From Anagrus nilaparvatae (Eukaryota; Arthropoda; Insecta; Hymenoptera; Mymaridae): a stretch of DNA of 64,000 bases. The DNA lies in assembly GCA_022575985.1 (NCBI GenBank), contig JAKSXM010000007.1:19036501-19100500 (forward strand), given 5' to 3'. Shown piece by piece: positions 1 through 12,409 of this stretch. The notes under the pieces are model-generated. The model saw nothing but the letters and a program-made list of their open reading frames with translations. It was not told where the DNA came from and did no database searches. Positions within the stretch are counted from its first letter, which is position 1; every line of letters starts with the position of its first letter. The translations under genes were made by a program, and so were the position numbers.

Positions 1-1632
1 GAATAATTAGCCTATTCTTTCAACTACTGTATAAAAACTTACATAAAATTGGAACAGAATATTATTAAAAATATATTTACCAGAATTTAATTTTGATTAT
101 TATGACATAGAATAAAAAAACTTTTCTTAACTTAATTAATAAACGTGATTCTTACTTACGCCTTTCTTCTGCCAATGTTATCTTTATCCATTATTAAAAC
201 TCCTTAAATAAGGCAATAAAATTATTGAATAATAATACATAACCTGCTTATCAAGTTTAACTTTCCGTAAAGTGCAACCTCCTCATTTCTCGTTATAAAG
301 TAACAAAATAACTGCTTATTTAATTCTTTTTTTTTAAATATCAAAGATCAGTGTAATGATATTTTTGAACATAGAAAATTTTTTTATTCAGTCAATAATT
401 TAAAAAAAAGAACTTCATTTATTATTAAAATAACAGTATTTTATAATCTTTATAACAATAATATAATACAAAAAAGGTAAAATGTAGGATATAAATTAAC
501 CAATAATCAAGATAAGAACCAAATAAGGGAGTTTATTATTGAAGACCAAAAATTCAGTAAGCAAATATTTTTATATATATATATCTTTGCATACATTAAC
601 GAACATGTTATAATGTAAAAACAAAAAAAATAAATATTTTTTTTTGTGCAAAATTTGAATAGCTACTTTTTTGAAAATAATTTTTAACACAGTAGTCATA
701 TGTGAATCTCTGGCGCCGAGAAATGTCAGCAGGGAGTCACCATATAGATATAATGTGATATTGCCAAAAAAAAATCTATATTTTAAATATATTTATTTAC
801 CTTGGTATTGATAAAAAAATATAGGCATATACTACCCGCGATGTGTCATAAATAATGCAAGGTTGGAATTTTTTTTTCAGTTTTCGTGTGAATATGGTAT
901 AGTTTTTAGAGCTGCTGGTTTTGTAAAAGTTTAATCGATAATGGTTGCCAGATACATATCTACATAATTTGTGTCTATAAGAATGTCAACTATTTTAAAA
1001 TGTTACTTGGATTTTTGATTACATGCCATGTATTCAAAAAATTAGGTTATAGAAATGATGGCTCATTGAATAAATCTTAACTTCACTAAGTCCATGATAA
1101 AAATATCATTTCTAATGAGACCGAAAATTCGATTCATAAAACTCCATATATTTGGTGTCAACTATGAAGAGCCCATATATTAGGAGTTATTTAATAAGCT
1201 ATAATTCTGGGAATCTTATCTTTTTATGAAAGGGCAGCTAATTTTACCTGGAAATAGAAAATTCAAATCTTTATAAAATAGCTGGTCAGCTTGAACTCTT
1301 GAGTATGCGAATCTGACATAATTAATAAAAAAAGTTTTTAATATTACTATTACTATTATCTCGACTGTTATAGGGGCGCTTTGATTGAACTTTCAATCGT
1401 ATAAGAAAAATTAGTGACCACTTTCCAAAAAAATAAGATTCCTAAATTTCAATGAATTTAATCTCGAATTTAATTATTTCTAAATATTGACATTTAGCAT
1501 ACGAGCAAAAAAAAAGCATTTCGTTAAATAACGGATATAAACTAATGTAAATGCATTAAACTTTTATTGGAATTAATATTAGAAAGCTACTTTCATTTTC
1601 ATTTCAAATGACCATGAATGAAAAAAAAATAT
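1..1632. other. AT-rich intergenic or intronic DNA
   Basis: No open frame with recognisable protein content, no RNA gene and no repeat with visible ends. It holds many A and T runs and a short TA run near 574-585. Confidence 0.6.
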
Positions 1633-1669
1633 TTCTCGCAAATGAAATGTTTTCTAAAGTGTATAAAAA
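1633..1669 (+). promoter_or_regulatory. snRNA-type promoter motif, site 1 (PSE-like + TATA)
   Basis: The 17-bp motif TTCTCGCAAATGAAATG is at 1633-1649, followed by a 12-bp gap and TATAAAAA at 1662-1669. The same motif and the same 12-bp gap recur at seven other sites in the window. In Drosophila U6 genes the PSEA and the TATA box are also 12 bp apart (known), so I infer a SNAPc/Pol III-type promoter with a start near 1690. Downstream sequence is AT-rich and matches no snRNA; the first T4 run is about 57 nt after the TATA start. Confidence 0.6.
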
Positions 1670-4299
1670 GGAAAATGTTAAATCTTTGTCATATGCACAT
1701 CATAAAAATTATTAAATCTTTTATTAAAGTAACAAATAAATCATTTTCTATTAAAAATCTGTTCTCATCTTCATCTTCAAAGAATTTAATAATTAATTTT
1801 ATATCTTTCTTACATATCATGTATGTTAAACTTTTTGAATCAAAGTGGTTTTTTTAAATTGCTATTATGCAATATTGATTTCTGAGAGACTGCATTGGTC
1901 TGGATTCAACAAATTAATTAGATATAATCACAATTCATATACCAAGTTATTTTTATAATAAATATAATTTTACTGCCTTGTGTTTGAGCAAAATTCTGGG
2001 CTTGTGCATAGTATCAAAACTTTTAATTATTAATTTAACTATTTAATTATTTTGAAACATAGTAATGTCCTTGTATCTGTATATGAATTATTCATTTAAA
2101 TAAGTTTTGAAATACAAAATATTACAATCCTCAAATACATTTCTAAGCTTTCAATTTTGATTTCAGAATCAATGTTAATTGTTAATTGATCTTACTTAAT
2201 ATCTTTTATTGAAAACCGATGCAGCTTGAAAGATTGTCTTTATCTTATTTTTTAAATATTTTTAACCGCAGTTGTAAATAGATTAAAAAAATTTGGTGGG
2301 AAACTTTATTTTCTAATTTGTCTTCTTGAAAATGTCTTGTTTTTTAATCCCTTCTATTTTTAACAAAGTCTAAATTAATTTGGTGGGTATAAATATATTA
2401 TCTCAGAGATTATTGCTAAATTGGATTGTTTGCGGTTTAGAGCTTTCAATTTTTTCTAGTGTAAACCCTTATTTCGGTGTCACTTTTTTCTGATTTTAGG
2501 TTCCTAAGCATGAATATGATATCTATTTTTACTGAAATTAGTCCAGTTGCTCACAATAAGAATTTTGAATTTATGCTTTGTGGATTTTTTAACATTTTAA
2601 TGTGTTACTTGTATTTTTTGGGTTCCTGAACATGAATATGGTATCTATTTTCACCTTAAACGACTCAGTTGTCCTTTAATAAACAAATTTATTTTATTTA
2701 TTGTTTTTTTAAATATTTTGCTTCGTACTATTTTATTTTATTTCGTACTTAATATTTTATTAAGTTCTACTTTAATTTTTACTATGCTTTCGTGGGACAA
2801 TAGAAATGTTAGGTAAAAATGGATATCGTATTTGAGGTGAGGGGCCCAAAAAACATGAGTATCAGATAAAAATTTTGATACAACTGCAAAACACATAATC
2901 CACAAATTACTTGTAATTCAAATCCAATTTAGAACTTTAAGAATTTATTCCTTTTTTCTTTTTTTTTAATAAAAGCTTCTTTTAGTTTTCCAAAAAAGTA
3001 TATGCCATCTCTAGTTAAATTAAGACGAATCACTCAAAGAATTCTTCAAAAGTTTTTATCATCTGTATAGCAAGATAATTGACAAAATTAACATTCACGT
3101 CCATAATTTAGTATTGTAAGTTATTTTATATCTAGTTGAAAATTGTTTTTATCGTCATTAAGTATTTATTTAATGTCAATAATAATTTTTCTAAATTTAT
3201 CTACTGGATTTAAAAAATATTTTTATTAGTCGTATTATATAGTATTATAGTAACCCCCACAATTTGCCAAAAGGCAAATTCTCATTTTTATTACTGTACA
3301 TTTTCTGCCACCCTTGGTCATTTTTTTTATATTTTTAATAATTATAATTATCAATTTTAAAATTTTTGGTTCTAAAAAGAGACGGTAGTTACATGCTTCT
3401 GCTATAAGGTCGTTTTATTACTGTGGGAATCCTTAAAAAAAATTAAGGAGTTTTTTTTCTTCCTAAAAGAAATAAAATCTGCAAGTAATAAGCCAACTAA
3501 ATTCTTAAATATTTTCGACATAAAAATCATACATTATTTTTTGATTCTCAGGTTTTTTAGTCTTTTTATTTTATAAATTAATGAATCATATATCAATATA
3601 TTTATTTTATTATTTTTTTGCTTTAGTCATTTTTAAATTTTATTTCTTATTAATTTCAAATTGATTAAACAATTTTTTATTTTATGATGGTACCAACCAA
3701 TTAAGACTTCATTGCTTTTTGAATTGAATGGAAATAAAATTGGTAAAATGACCCCAATTTTATTGGCCAGATTGATCTTTCAAGATTAAACCGTAGGTAT
3801 ACTCAAAATCTCATACCGAAAATATAAATTCCTATGAAATTTCAGTCTCCAAGGTAATATACAAATTTGTATATTTGTATTATTTGTGATATTTGAAATT
3901 CAATTTCTGAAATTAAATTTCAAGTACCCTTCCCTCCCATGTCCCATGTAAAAATAAAAACTAGAGTAAAAAAGAGAGTATAAAATTAAAATAAAAATTC
4001 TTTTTCGATCGAGCAAAGTTTTGCAAAAGGTTTACTTTTAACGACTTCGTCCCTAATATCCTTAAAAAAAATTAGATTAATGGCCCTATTTTACATAATA
4101 GCCAAATTTTGAGGCTTAGTTACCCCTAGGCTAAAGTGAGTCCGGCTCCCGTAAAAGTTTTAGATTAATTTAAAAGATATTTATACGCAGAAAAATAATC
4201 CTGAAAGCAATAAATTAATAAAAGCTTAAAGACATTTGTCTTGTACACAAATAATATGCATGTATATTAAACATATGTATGTAACACATTAATTTCTAT
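1670..4299. other. AT-rich non-coding DNA with a repeated phrase
   Basis: No gene seen. A phrase of about 30 bp (TTCCTGAACATGAATATGGT, then TATCTATTTTNAC) occurs twice in the same direction near 2498-2530 and 2620-2652. Weaker forms lie inverted near 2815-2880 and again near 22570-22610, so it belongs to a dispersed repeat. A small perfect palindrome, AATTTGCCAAAAGGCAAATT, is near 3262-3281. Confidence 0.5.
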
Positions 4300-4407
4300 T
4301 TCCCTAAATATGAATAATTCTAAAATAATAAACCCTAATTATTCTAAGTCCCTAATCTTGAATTTTTGGGCCTTCTGAGGTACCTCTCTCTATAAAAATG
4401 TTCCATG
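4300..4407 (-). repeat. ACATGTTCC/GACTTAGAAT repeat family, short copy
   Basis: Read on the minus strand this begins CATGGAACAT, passes a pyrimidine-rich patch on the plus strand, and contains the recurring phrase GACTTAGAATAAT. Better copies lie at 7740-8012, 48449-48710, 49645-49950, 51649-52035 and 60675-61362. Confidence 0.5.
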
Positions 4408-5439
4408 TTAATATTAAACATTTTTTAAGTTGGCTTCAAATTATACCGATGGCAAATACTTAGTCACTTCTATTTTCCTAGCTTTATGTAAGGGATAGAT
4501 AATTTTGTTATTAATAATGAGTACTTGACTAAACTCAAGCCCCAACGCATAGTTTAATATAAATCCTCTAGAAATGAGACGAATACTTTTTATTCATTTT
4601 TATAAAACCACTAGATTATGCTCCTTAGCTACTTGCGTAATTAATAATGGCAGTCATAAGGAATGAAAATTTAATCTGCAAACTTATTTGACTTAATATT
4701 AATAATTGAAAACTTTAATTTATCTATATTTTGAGGCTTTTCTTTTCTCATTATCTTTAATTTAATAAATCATATCTAAACAATAAAAAATTAAAAGTAT
4801 AAATAATTATACAAACATTTTACTGCATTAGTAAAATTGATTGTAACACTTTAAGTATGACTGTTATTTATGATTATCCATTTAAAATTCACCTAAATAG
4901 TTGTAAAAATTAATTTAAAGAATTTAAAATTTATTTTTTTTTTTTTAATGAGTTTTTTTAACAAATTATAGGTTATTGTAATAAAAGAATGGTTAAAAAA
5001 CATGTAAGTAAGTTATTTTGGTTATATAAATATATATTTTATTGTTGTGTACTATAATATTTTCAATTCAATAATAATAAAATTCTTCTTGTGTAACCAT
5101 GACAAAATTTATATATATAAAGCTTTATGATTTTCTTCTCATGGACAACTATAAATTATATTTCTCTATATAATATGCTTGCAAATGTCTTTTATTCCGT
5201 TACTTTTTTTTAAAGGTTTGTTTGCATTATTCATTTTATTATTAGTATGGAAGTCTTATTTTAAAAATAATTATTGAACAATTTTTTTTCTTTCTAATAT
5301 AGGTATGTATTCACTCTTTATTTGTGTGTATAGTTTTATAGTTTTATGATTATTAGTTACTTTTTTTACACGTGAATCAAAATTGATCAACATATTATTG
5401 ATAACATTTTTAAAACTCAATAAATTTGATTAGGAATAA
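4408..5439. other. AT-rich non-coding DNA
   Basis: Nothing recognisable beyond A/T homopolymer runs and short TA runs. Confidence 0.5.
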
Positions 5440-6066
5440 TACACCAGTAAATTCATGGTTTTTCGGGTGTTTTTGGCTATGAAAAAAGTTCTGTTAAGGG
5501 TTTTTTGGGTCCCTGATTCTAAAAATCTAGGTTTCGGTAGTGCAAAATTTTTTTAACACCCTCAAATTAACACCACTTTTTAAGGATATCTTTGCAATAT
5601 TTTCAAAGTGTAACGAAATCTAGCTCATTGAATAAGTTTTGGGGTTGCTGCTAACGATTTTGGGGGTTCTATGCATGGTAAACGAATCCAACGCCTTTAA
5701 ATTGGGCAAAACAACCCTATTTTGAGGTAGATTTAGGGAAATTTTACAATATTCACAAATCAAGACAAAATTTAGCTCCCAGTGCGTTTTTTGGGGTGCT
5801 GATTTTGAATTTTGGGGTCCTACACATAAATAAAAATTTTTTTTAAACCCTAAAATTTGTAAAAAGCTCGCATTTTAGAAGCTTTTTAAAAATTTTTTCA
5901 TTTAAAAGACATCGAAATATAAAAGACGTACTGCAAGCAAAATTTTACTAACGTTATCGAATATATAAAAGCCGTCCCCGAAATTCAGAACCCCAAAATT
6001 CGAAGATAGCGCTCTGAAAAAACGTACTGTAAGCAAAATTGTAGTTTAATTGCAAAATCTTAGCAC
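5440..6066. repeat. Degenerate dispersed repeat, left part (interrupted by hAT)
   Basis: Phrases such as GGGTTTTTTGGGTCCCTGATT, then GGGGTGCTGATTTTGAATTT, then a partly inverted version (CAGAACCCCAAAATTCGAAG) recur at intervals of 130-200 bp. The same phrase type occurs in the foldback elements at 27441-29245 and 57314-57895. It resumes after the hAT insertion at 7462. Confidence 0.45.
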
Positions 6067-6074
6067 ACTAAGAT

Positions 6075-7453
6075 TAGTGCTTCACGCGAGACCGAGATTT
6101 TTTTGGACTCGTCTCGGTCTCGTCTCGAAAAGCGAGACGAGATCGAGACGAGATCTGCCAATAAAAATTACGAGACGAGACCGAGACTTAAAAAAGTCTC
6201 GACGAGAAATCTCGAAGGCTCGAAAATTTATCATAGAATAAATAATTTAAATAAAAACTTTTTTTTTCCAATCAGCAACTTCTTTATTAAAAATTAAAAA
6301 TTTTGGAATCTATTTTTTTTAAGAATTTTAAATTAAATTTATAGGTATAGCTTCATAAAAACCATAAATTTGTAAAATAAAATTTAAATTAATATTATTA
6401 TTATAATCATCATATTTTTACAACCCTGTAGCTTCCTACAAAAAAAGACTAGAGATGGAGGGCAATCAGGAATATAAAAAAATTTAAATAAAAGTATCCA
6501 ATATTTTTTCAATTGAATCCTTAAAATCTTCTTTTTTTTGAGATTGATTTTATTTTTAATTTACAAGAAATAATAATAAAAGTTTTGTGACTTATGTAAC
6601 ATAATAAATAACTACATAAATACATATATTTTAAATATTAAATAATGGTGTTTTTTAAAGGTATTTATGATACAATATTCTTTAATAATTGGAAAAAAAA
6701 CTCTTGTTTTATTACCGGTAGTATAAAATTCAAATAAAAAAAAATTGTACATCAAAAATGTATACCGAGAGCACTATTAAATCCATTTAAATTTTTGTTA
6801 TTATTTATCAATAAGTAAATAATTAAAAATTATAATATAATTTCAAGTTCATTATAGTTTTTATATGGATGTCATTCACTTATTCACTTAAGATTGTAAT
6901 TTCGATTACAAAATTTTAACAAAAAATAAAAAAATTGTAGATGGCTATAATTATTTGTACCATATTTTTATCGAATTAATTCTAAAATTAAGAAAACTAT
7001 GAAAAATTTAAGAACTATGAAAAGTTAAAAAAAAAAGTTATTTATTTTTTCAGTGCGTTTTTATATTTGAAAAATATGATTTGACTGCAAATGCAATTGT
7101 ATATAGGCGGTCAAATTTCTATATATTTTTTCCGTTAATTAACTCATGGTTTTTCATTATAAATTATAAGCGAAAACAATAATCACCTGAAGATAGAAAA
7201 TAGATCAGTGTTACCAAGTATAAGGCAAAAAAAAATTTTTTATTTTTGTGAGGTGACCCGAATAGAATCTGAAGTATGGGCTGATCTGGCCCAGATCAGC
7301 CCATACTTCAGATTCTATTCGGGGAGATTTCGAAACTTTCGAGACTTTTTCGAGACGAGACGAGTCGAGACGAGACTTACAAAAAATGAGATTTTTCGAG
7401 ACCGAGACGAGATCGGGGCAAATCTCGTCTCTCTCGTCTCGCGTGAAGCACTA
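6075..7453. mobile_element. hAT-type non-autonomous DNA transposon (1,379 bp)
   Basis: The termini are a perfect inverted repeat, TAGTGCTTCACGCGAGAC at the left and its complement at the right. Both ends are flanked by the identical 8-bp ACTAAGAT (6067-6074 and 7454-7461), which is the target-duplication length of hAT transposons (family knowledge). Subterminal arrays of CGAGAC/CGAGACGAGA words fill about 150 bp inside each end, as is typical of hAT transposase binding regions. No transposase frame is present; open frames at 6050-6297 and 7208-7495 merely translate the subterminal arrays. The perfect target duplication suggests a relatively recent insertion into an older repeat. Confidence 0.85.
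7257..7323. repeat. Perfect 33-bp-arm hairpin inside the hAT element
   Basis: Positions 7257-7289 and 7291-7323 are exact reverse complements with only C7290 between them. The arm starts CCCGAATAGAATCTGAAGTA. GC content is well above the surroundings and no mismatch is seen. Confidence 0.9.
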
Positions 7454-7461
7454 ACTAAGAT

Positions 7462-7735
7462 TACCAAGTATATAAAAAACAACCCCGTTTTTTGATAATT
7501 TACTTTTTTGAACTTAAAAAGGGGTGTTTTTTGCTACGCTAAAAAATATCAATTTGTCCCAAACGGAAATATAACTTGGCAAATAGTAAGCATTTTACAA
7601 ATTTTTGATAAATTTTAAGTTTTTGAGGTCACTATAAGAATACTTAGGTCCCGACCTAGAAAACTTTCTCCTGATGCTTATGTGTATCTATGGGTCCGTT
7701 TTTGCGTTTTTTCTACATATTAGATTAGATATTTA
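7462..7735. repeat. Degenerate dispersed repeat, right part
   Basis: Continuation of the repeat at 5440-6066 after the hAT element. Contains AACTTAAAAAGGGGTGTTTT, a phrase seen also in the foldback at 27441-29245 and near 14870. Confidence 0.4.
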
Positions 7736-7739
7736 TCGG

Positions 7740-8012
7740 AATTAAAATAATCTTGGTTTAGGGGCTTGTAAAAGCTTGGGTTAAGGGACTTAGAATATTT
7801 TCGATTTAGGGACTTAGAATAATAAGGATTTAGAGAATCAAAATAATTTGGATTTAGAATCTTAATACCTAGTAAAAGTTATAATTACAAATTCTAAAAA
7901 TAGCAAATTGTTTTGTAATGTTGCATTGCATTTATGCATTATACCTAGTACTTACTTAGCTGCAAGTAAACATGTTCCATACATTTAGGTTGTGTTTACA
8001 CAATCCGGTTAT
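7740..8012 (+). repeat. ACATGTTCC/GACTTAGAAT repeat family copy
   Basis: Near-tandem phrases GGGACTTAGAATATTTTCGA and GGGACTTAGAATAATAAGGA are followed by AAACATGTTCCATAC and a tail, GTTGTGTTTACACAATCCGG. The whole order matches 51790-52035. Confidence 0.6.
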
Positions 8013-9010
8013 GAATTTTCGAACCTTAAACTTACACCTTTTCCTTAGGTCAGTTTCACTAAAACTTTTACTTTGTGCAGATTTTTGAAAACTTAATTTT
8101 GGCGAATAAAATAAAATCTTCTTCCTTAATCGAAACTTAAAACAACTTTTAAAATACGTTTTCCTCGGTAGATTAAATACATTAATTTAGCCTAATTAAT
8201 GCATTTTCTTATATATTTTGAATGTTCAAATATAATAATTACTTAATAATCTGAACATAAATCAGTGCACCAAAAATATGTTAATAAATAAGGCATAAAT
8301 TTGCATAAAGAAAGTAATAAATCATCATAACATATAAAATTGAATAATAAAATAATCAAGTCATTTTTAGCTAATATACATCTTACATAATACCATAATA
8401 TATTATTAAACAAATAAAATAAAAAATAAGTATAATATTTTAAATTATTACTCACTTAAAATACATAAACATTCAATTCATTGAAGCTCGAACATTAAAA
8501 TTTATATTATAGGGAAGAAATAACATAAATTTTTATGAAATAATAAATATAATTTTAAAATCTATTAACGACTTGAAAAAAATAAAGTTAAAATGTCGTT
8601 ACGTATGGTCATCAAAAATTTACACTAAAATAACTTATGTACAGGATTTATGTCATATATTTTATGTGGTAGGTAGAACATATTATATTAAATAATAAAA
8701 GGTGTACAGAACATTCAAGGCGGAGTTACTTAGATAGTACACTCTCAAATTGATGTGATTAAAGTTTTAAAAATTAAAATGCACAATTAAACTTCAAAGG
8801 AAAATTATTTGCATGTGTGTGAAATTTAATTTTATTGTGTGAAACTAACAAAATATATTGATCATAACTTAGGCAATAAAATATATTTAAATTTCATGTA
8901 ACAACAATAGTACTTTAATAGTAGAATACATTGAAAAAGATCATCAATTAGAACTTTATTGTATCTTTATTAATTTATTTTCGTAATTAATTTTAGATGT
9001 TTTCGAGTTA
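8013..9010. other. AT-rich non-coding DNA
   Basis: No gene or repeat recognised. A 70-codon open frame on the minus strand (8243-8455) is low-complexity and not supported. Confidence 0.5.
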
Positions 9011-9046
9011 TTATATACTCTTGCAAACACATTTCTTTTGCGAGAA
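9011..9046 (-). promoter_or_regulatory. snRNA-type promoter motif, site 2 (PSE-like + TATA)
   Basis: On the minus strand, TTCTCGCAAAAGAAATG occupies 9046-9030, then exactly 12 bp, then TATATAA at 9017-9011. Transcription would run leftward from about 8990. It diverges from site 3, which lies 1.6 kb away on the plus strand. No conserved downstream body was found. Confidence 0.6.
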
Positions 9047-10622
9047 TAATATATACTCGAAATGAATTAATAACAGGGACCACTTTATGATAAAAATGTT
9101 ATTACAGATTTAAATATATTACACTCAAAGCATCAAATTCATGGCTTTCAATGTAAATACGAATTTGCATATAATACCTAATCAAATAAATAAAAACCAA
9201 ATTAAAAATTGGAGCATGGACGTTCCTGGAATTTTGAGGAGTTAATTTAGACCATAATTTAAATGAACCCTCAGCAAAATGAAGTACAGTTAATTCAATG
9301 ATTATACGAATTGAAATGGTTTTCTATCAAATTTACTCAAGCATATTATTTTTTTACCAGATTCTTACTCTAAATATACCAACTTTTTACTGCAAGAAAC
9401 TATTTCTACTACATGTTTTTGATTTTAATTTTGTGAACCCATTTCTATATTTTCATTTGAATTGTATTTTTAAAGTTAATTTTCTGCAAAAAAAATCTTT
9501 TAGCAACCCCAAAGAAATTGTAAGAAATTTATTTGAATTTTTAAACACAAGAATCTAATAGTGTGCATAAAGTAAAAATTATTTTTTAAAATACGACATT
9601 ATCTACATATTTTTAATGTTTATTTGTTTATACGTACATGAAAAGGTCGAGTTATATTTTCTATGTACATATTATATTTACAAGACAAAGAGTAAAGTAC
9701 CATCAATGAGGCTTATACATATATAAATATGTAATTTAACCAGTCGTTAAATCGATCGTAAAGAGGGCAAAAATATTTAATATAAGATGCGTATAAAATT
9801 TGAAATCACTTAAATAAATTTTATAATAAAATAAATTTTTTACACAATTTTTATAGTATAAAGTGAAAAATGATCATATCACTTACTTAATTGACCATTT
9901 GGATTACACTCTCTTTTTTATGTGTTTTTATTTTATAATCTGTTATATTATACTTTTCTTTTACGACCAAGATGTGTGATTTACCTGATTTAACGTACTT
10001 TTTAAAAAGATATAATTTTAAAATGACGTTTTTTTATTTTTAAACTAAAAATATCTATTAAAAAAGATAATTATTCTTATACATGTATAATGTTTAGTAC
10101 ATTTATTTTTTTATTTTATAAAAACTTAAGCAACAAAGTATTTTAGATATATAATCTTTTTTTAAACGTGCCAAACTGTTATGCTCGTTGTAATAAAATT
10201 TTTTAAGTATCTTTTAATACTGTTTTCTTTAAAGAAAAAATTTATCTTGACATATATTTTTATACAACGGAAAATGTTTCATTAAATTTTTAATGTTGTG
10301 TAGAATAATTTTTTTATAAAGATTTTAACATGTTTTGTAATTTTATTAATCATTTTAATTATTTCTATTTTAGTGCAATGTCGTGATGATGAACTTTTGA
10401 TGGGTGTAATAAGGAAATTTTATAAATTTAATTAAAAATTTTTATTTAAAAAAATGTATTTTATTAGTTAAATGCAAAATAGAATTTATCAATTATATTA
10501 AAATATCAGATAAGAAACTTATTTTACTTATTTTCATGCACTGAAATTATAATTTTTCTATTCAATAATATTTTATTAAATAATCTCAAACTTTCATTAT
10601 TAATATATATTTTAGTAATGTA
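9047..10622. other. AT-rich non-coding DNA between two divergent promoter motifs
   Basis: No gene recognised. The 86-codon frame at 9298-9558 is rich in F, L and Y, as expected from AT-rich non-coding DNA. Confidence 0.5.
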
Positions 10623-10659
10623 TTCTCGCAAACGAAATGCACTGCAAATAATATATAAG
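10623..10659 (+). promoter_or_regulatory. snRNA-type promoter motif, site 3 (PSE-like + TATA)
   Basis: TTCTCGCAAACGAAATG at 10623-10639, 12-bp gap, TATATAAG at 10652-10659. A T6 run follows about 14 nt after the TATA start and another T5 run at about 34 nt, so a Pol III transcript from the usual distance would be very short. Confidence 0.6.
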
Positions 10660-11659
10660 GAAGTAGTTTTTTAGTTACATTACAAATTTTTCTTATCTTA
10701 TTTTTCAAAATTACCTACTTTGTGTAGAAATTTATTTTCGCTTTGATAATATTAATAATTTGATATGATTGATAGTTGAGTTTTGGAGTTTAAACACTTA
10801 TTATATAATATATAAATATATGATCTTTTTCAGGATTCTTCTTGAAGCGATAAAAGTGAATACGAATTATATATTTTACAATATTTTAGCAGCTTATAAT
10901 TTCAGCTAAAATTTGTAATATTTTATTATTTATAAAAAATTACTTCTGTTCCAGTCTAGGGTTTTTCATTGTCCAAAGTAGGCATTTTGCAATTTTGCAA
11001 CAAACAGCATAAAATTTAGATGTACACATGCAAATGCAAGACCCTCACCAGTCAATAATATTAAAAATTCATTTAGAACATTTAATTTTGAAAAATATAC
11101 TGTACTACTCAAAATTATTACAAAAGACCCACAACGGCTTTCAAAAAATTCTAAATTAAATTTTAGCATGCAATCAACTATTGATAGCAATAATGCTCCT
11201 GAGAATTAATCAAATATCACTTCTTAGATCTAATAGGTACCAAGTACGGCTGAAGCTCTCGCAAACTCATATAGTTTTTGACAGCAACAATAGCAGATAC
11301 GAAGAAAAATTTTACAGTTTACTCAAACTCACTGCATACTTTAAAAAACCTCAACGACCCTTATAATAAAAACTAATTTGAGAAGTTTTAGATGTATTTG
11401 ATGAACAAGAAAATCAGTTTTTTTGTTTGGTGCCTGCCTCTATAAATACAAGCATAAAATTTAACAAAATGACTGATAAGAAAGCCAAAAAAAAGCTCTC
11501 GATTAAAATAGAATAAGGCGTTCGATTAATAGCATTTATGGGGATCTTTAAAAAAAATTAATAGGCAATGTAATTGACACGTAGCAGGAAAATTGGCATA
11601 TAATTCAGCCAACGAAAGATATATTACTTGAAAGAGCGCATTTTTGAAGGACTCCTTTT
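10660..11659. other. AT-rich non-coding DNA
   Basis: No supported gene. Overlapping 60-75-codon frames on both strands at 10966-11366 have no family resemblance. Confidence 0.45.
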
Positions 11660-11905
11660 ATGGGATATGTTCATAGGGATTGGTACTTGAAAAGGGTCCC
11701 TAACGCATGAAAATTTTTCTTTTTAAGAGGAGGTGAAATGGGCTTTGAAAATTTTCGATTTAGGGTCTTAGGATAATTCCAATTAAGGGATGTATTTAAT
11801 GTATGTTCTAGAATTTGTAAATAATTAGGGAGTATAAGTTAACACTGTTTTAAGTAAATATATCCCATGCTGGTTGGTTGTATTAACACAAACCAGTTTT
11901 TTTGT
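11660..11905 (+). repeat. ACATGTTCC/GACTTAGAAT repeat family, diverged copy
   Basis: Starts GGGATATGTTCATAGGG, has the G-rich stretch AAGAGGAGGTGAAATGGGC, the phrase GATTTAGGGTCTTAGGATAA, and ends TCCCATGCTGGTTGGTTGTA followed by TTAACACAAACCAG. This is the same order as the copies at 49645-49950 and 60675-61362. Confidence 0.55.
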
Positions 11906-12409
11906 TTTAATATCATTTTATAAATCAATAAACATTTTGTATTAATTAGTATGCATTTTTAAAAAAATATCACAGCAATAAATAATAATTATCATGCAGT
12001 GCCACATAATAATTTAATATATAAAAAAACTTCTAAAAAAGTATATATGTTTATAAATTTTGCAATATCATCAAACTATGATAAATAAAAAATATCTTGG
12101 CACATTAAATGAATATTTTATATATGAAATGCCTCTGAAAAATATTTGAAATAAAAAAGATTCCAATGAAGAGAAACAGAAAGAGCGCGGTATATATAAC
12201 ACATTATCAATCGTATTTATCAGTGGCAAAGATTTCAGAACATATATAAATGAACTCAACACAAAGACATGAAATATATAAATAATTGACGAAGCTGCTG
12301 CGTAGCATATAAAAAAAAAAATATTTTTTGTAAAATAAAAGAAGAAAATAAAAATATTATTTTTTTTATATATCGAGAGTCGTTTGAAAATCATTCTTTA
12401 AAAAATCTA

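Noticed and set aside
48..60. AAAATTGGAACAGA resembling part of U6 snRNA
   Set aside because: Only a dozen bases match; the U6 5' stem and the rest of the RNA are absent.
6050..7495. Arginine/aspartate-rich frames at 6050-6297 and 7208-7495
   Set aside because: They are readings of the CGAGAC subterminal arrays of the hAT element.
11254..11275. CTCTCGCAAACTCATATAG as a further promoter motif
   Set aside because: Lacks GAAATG and has no TATA box 12 bp downstream.
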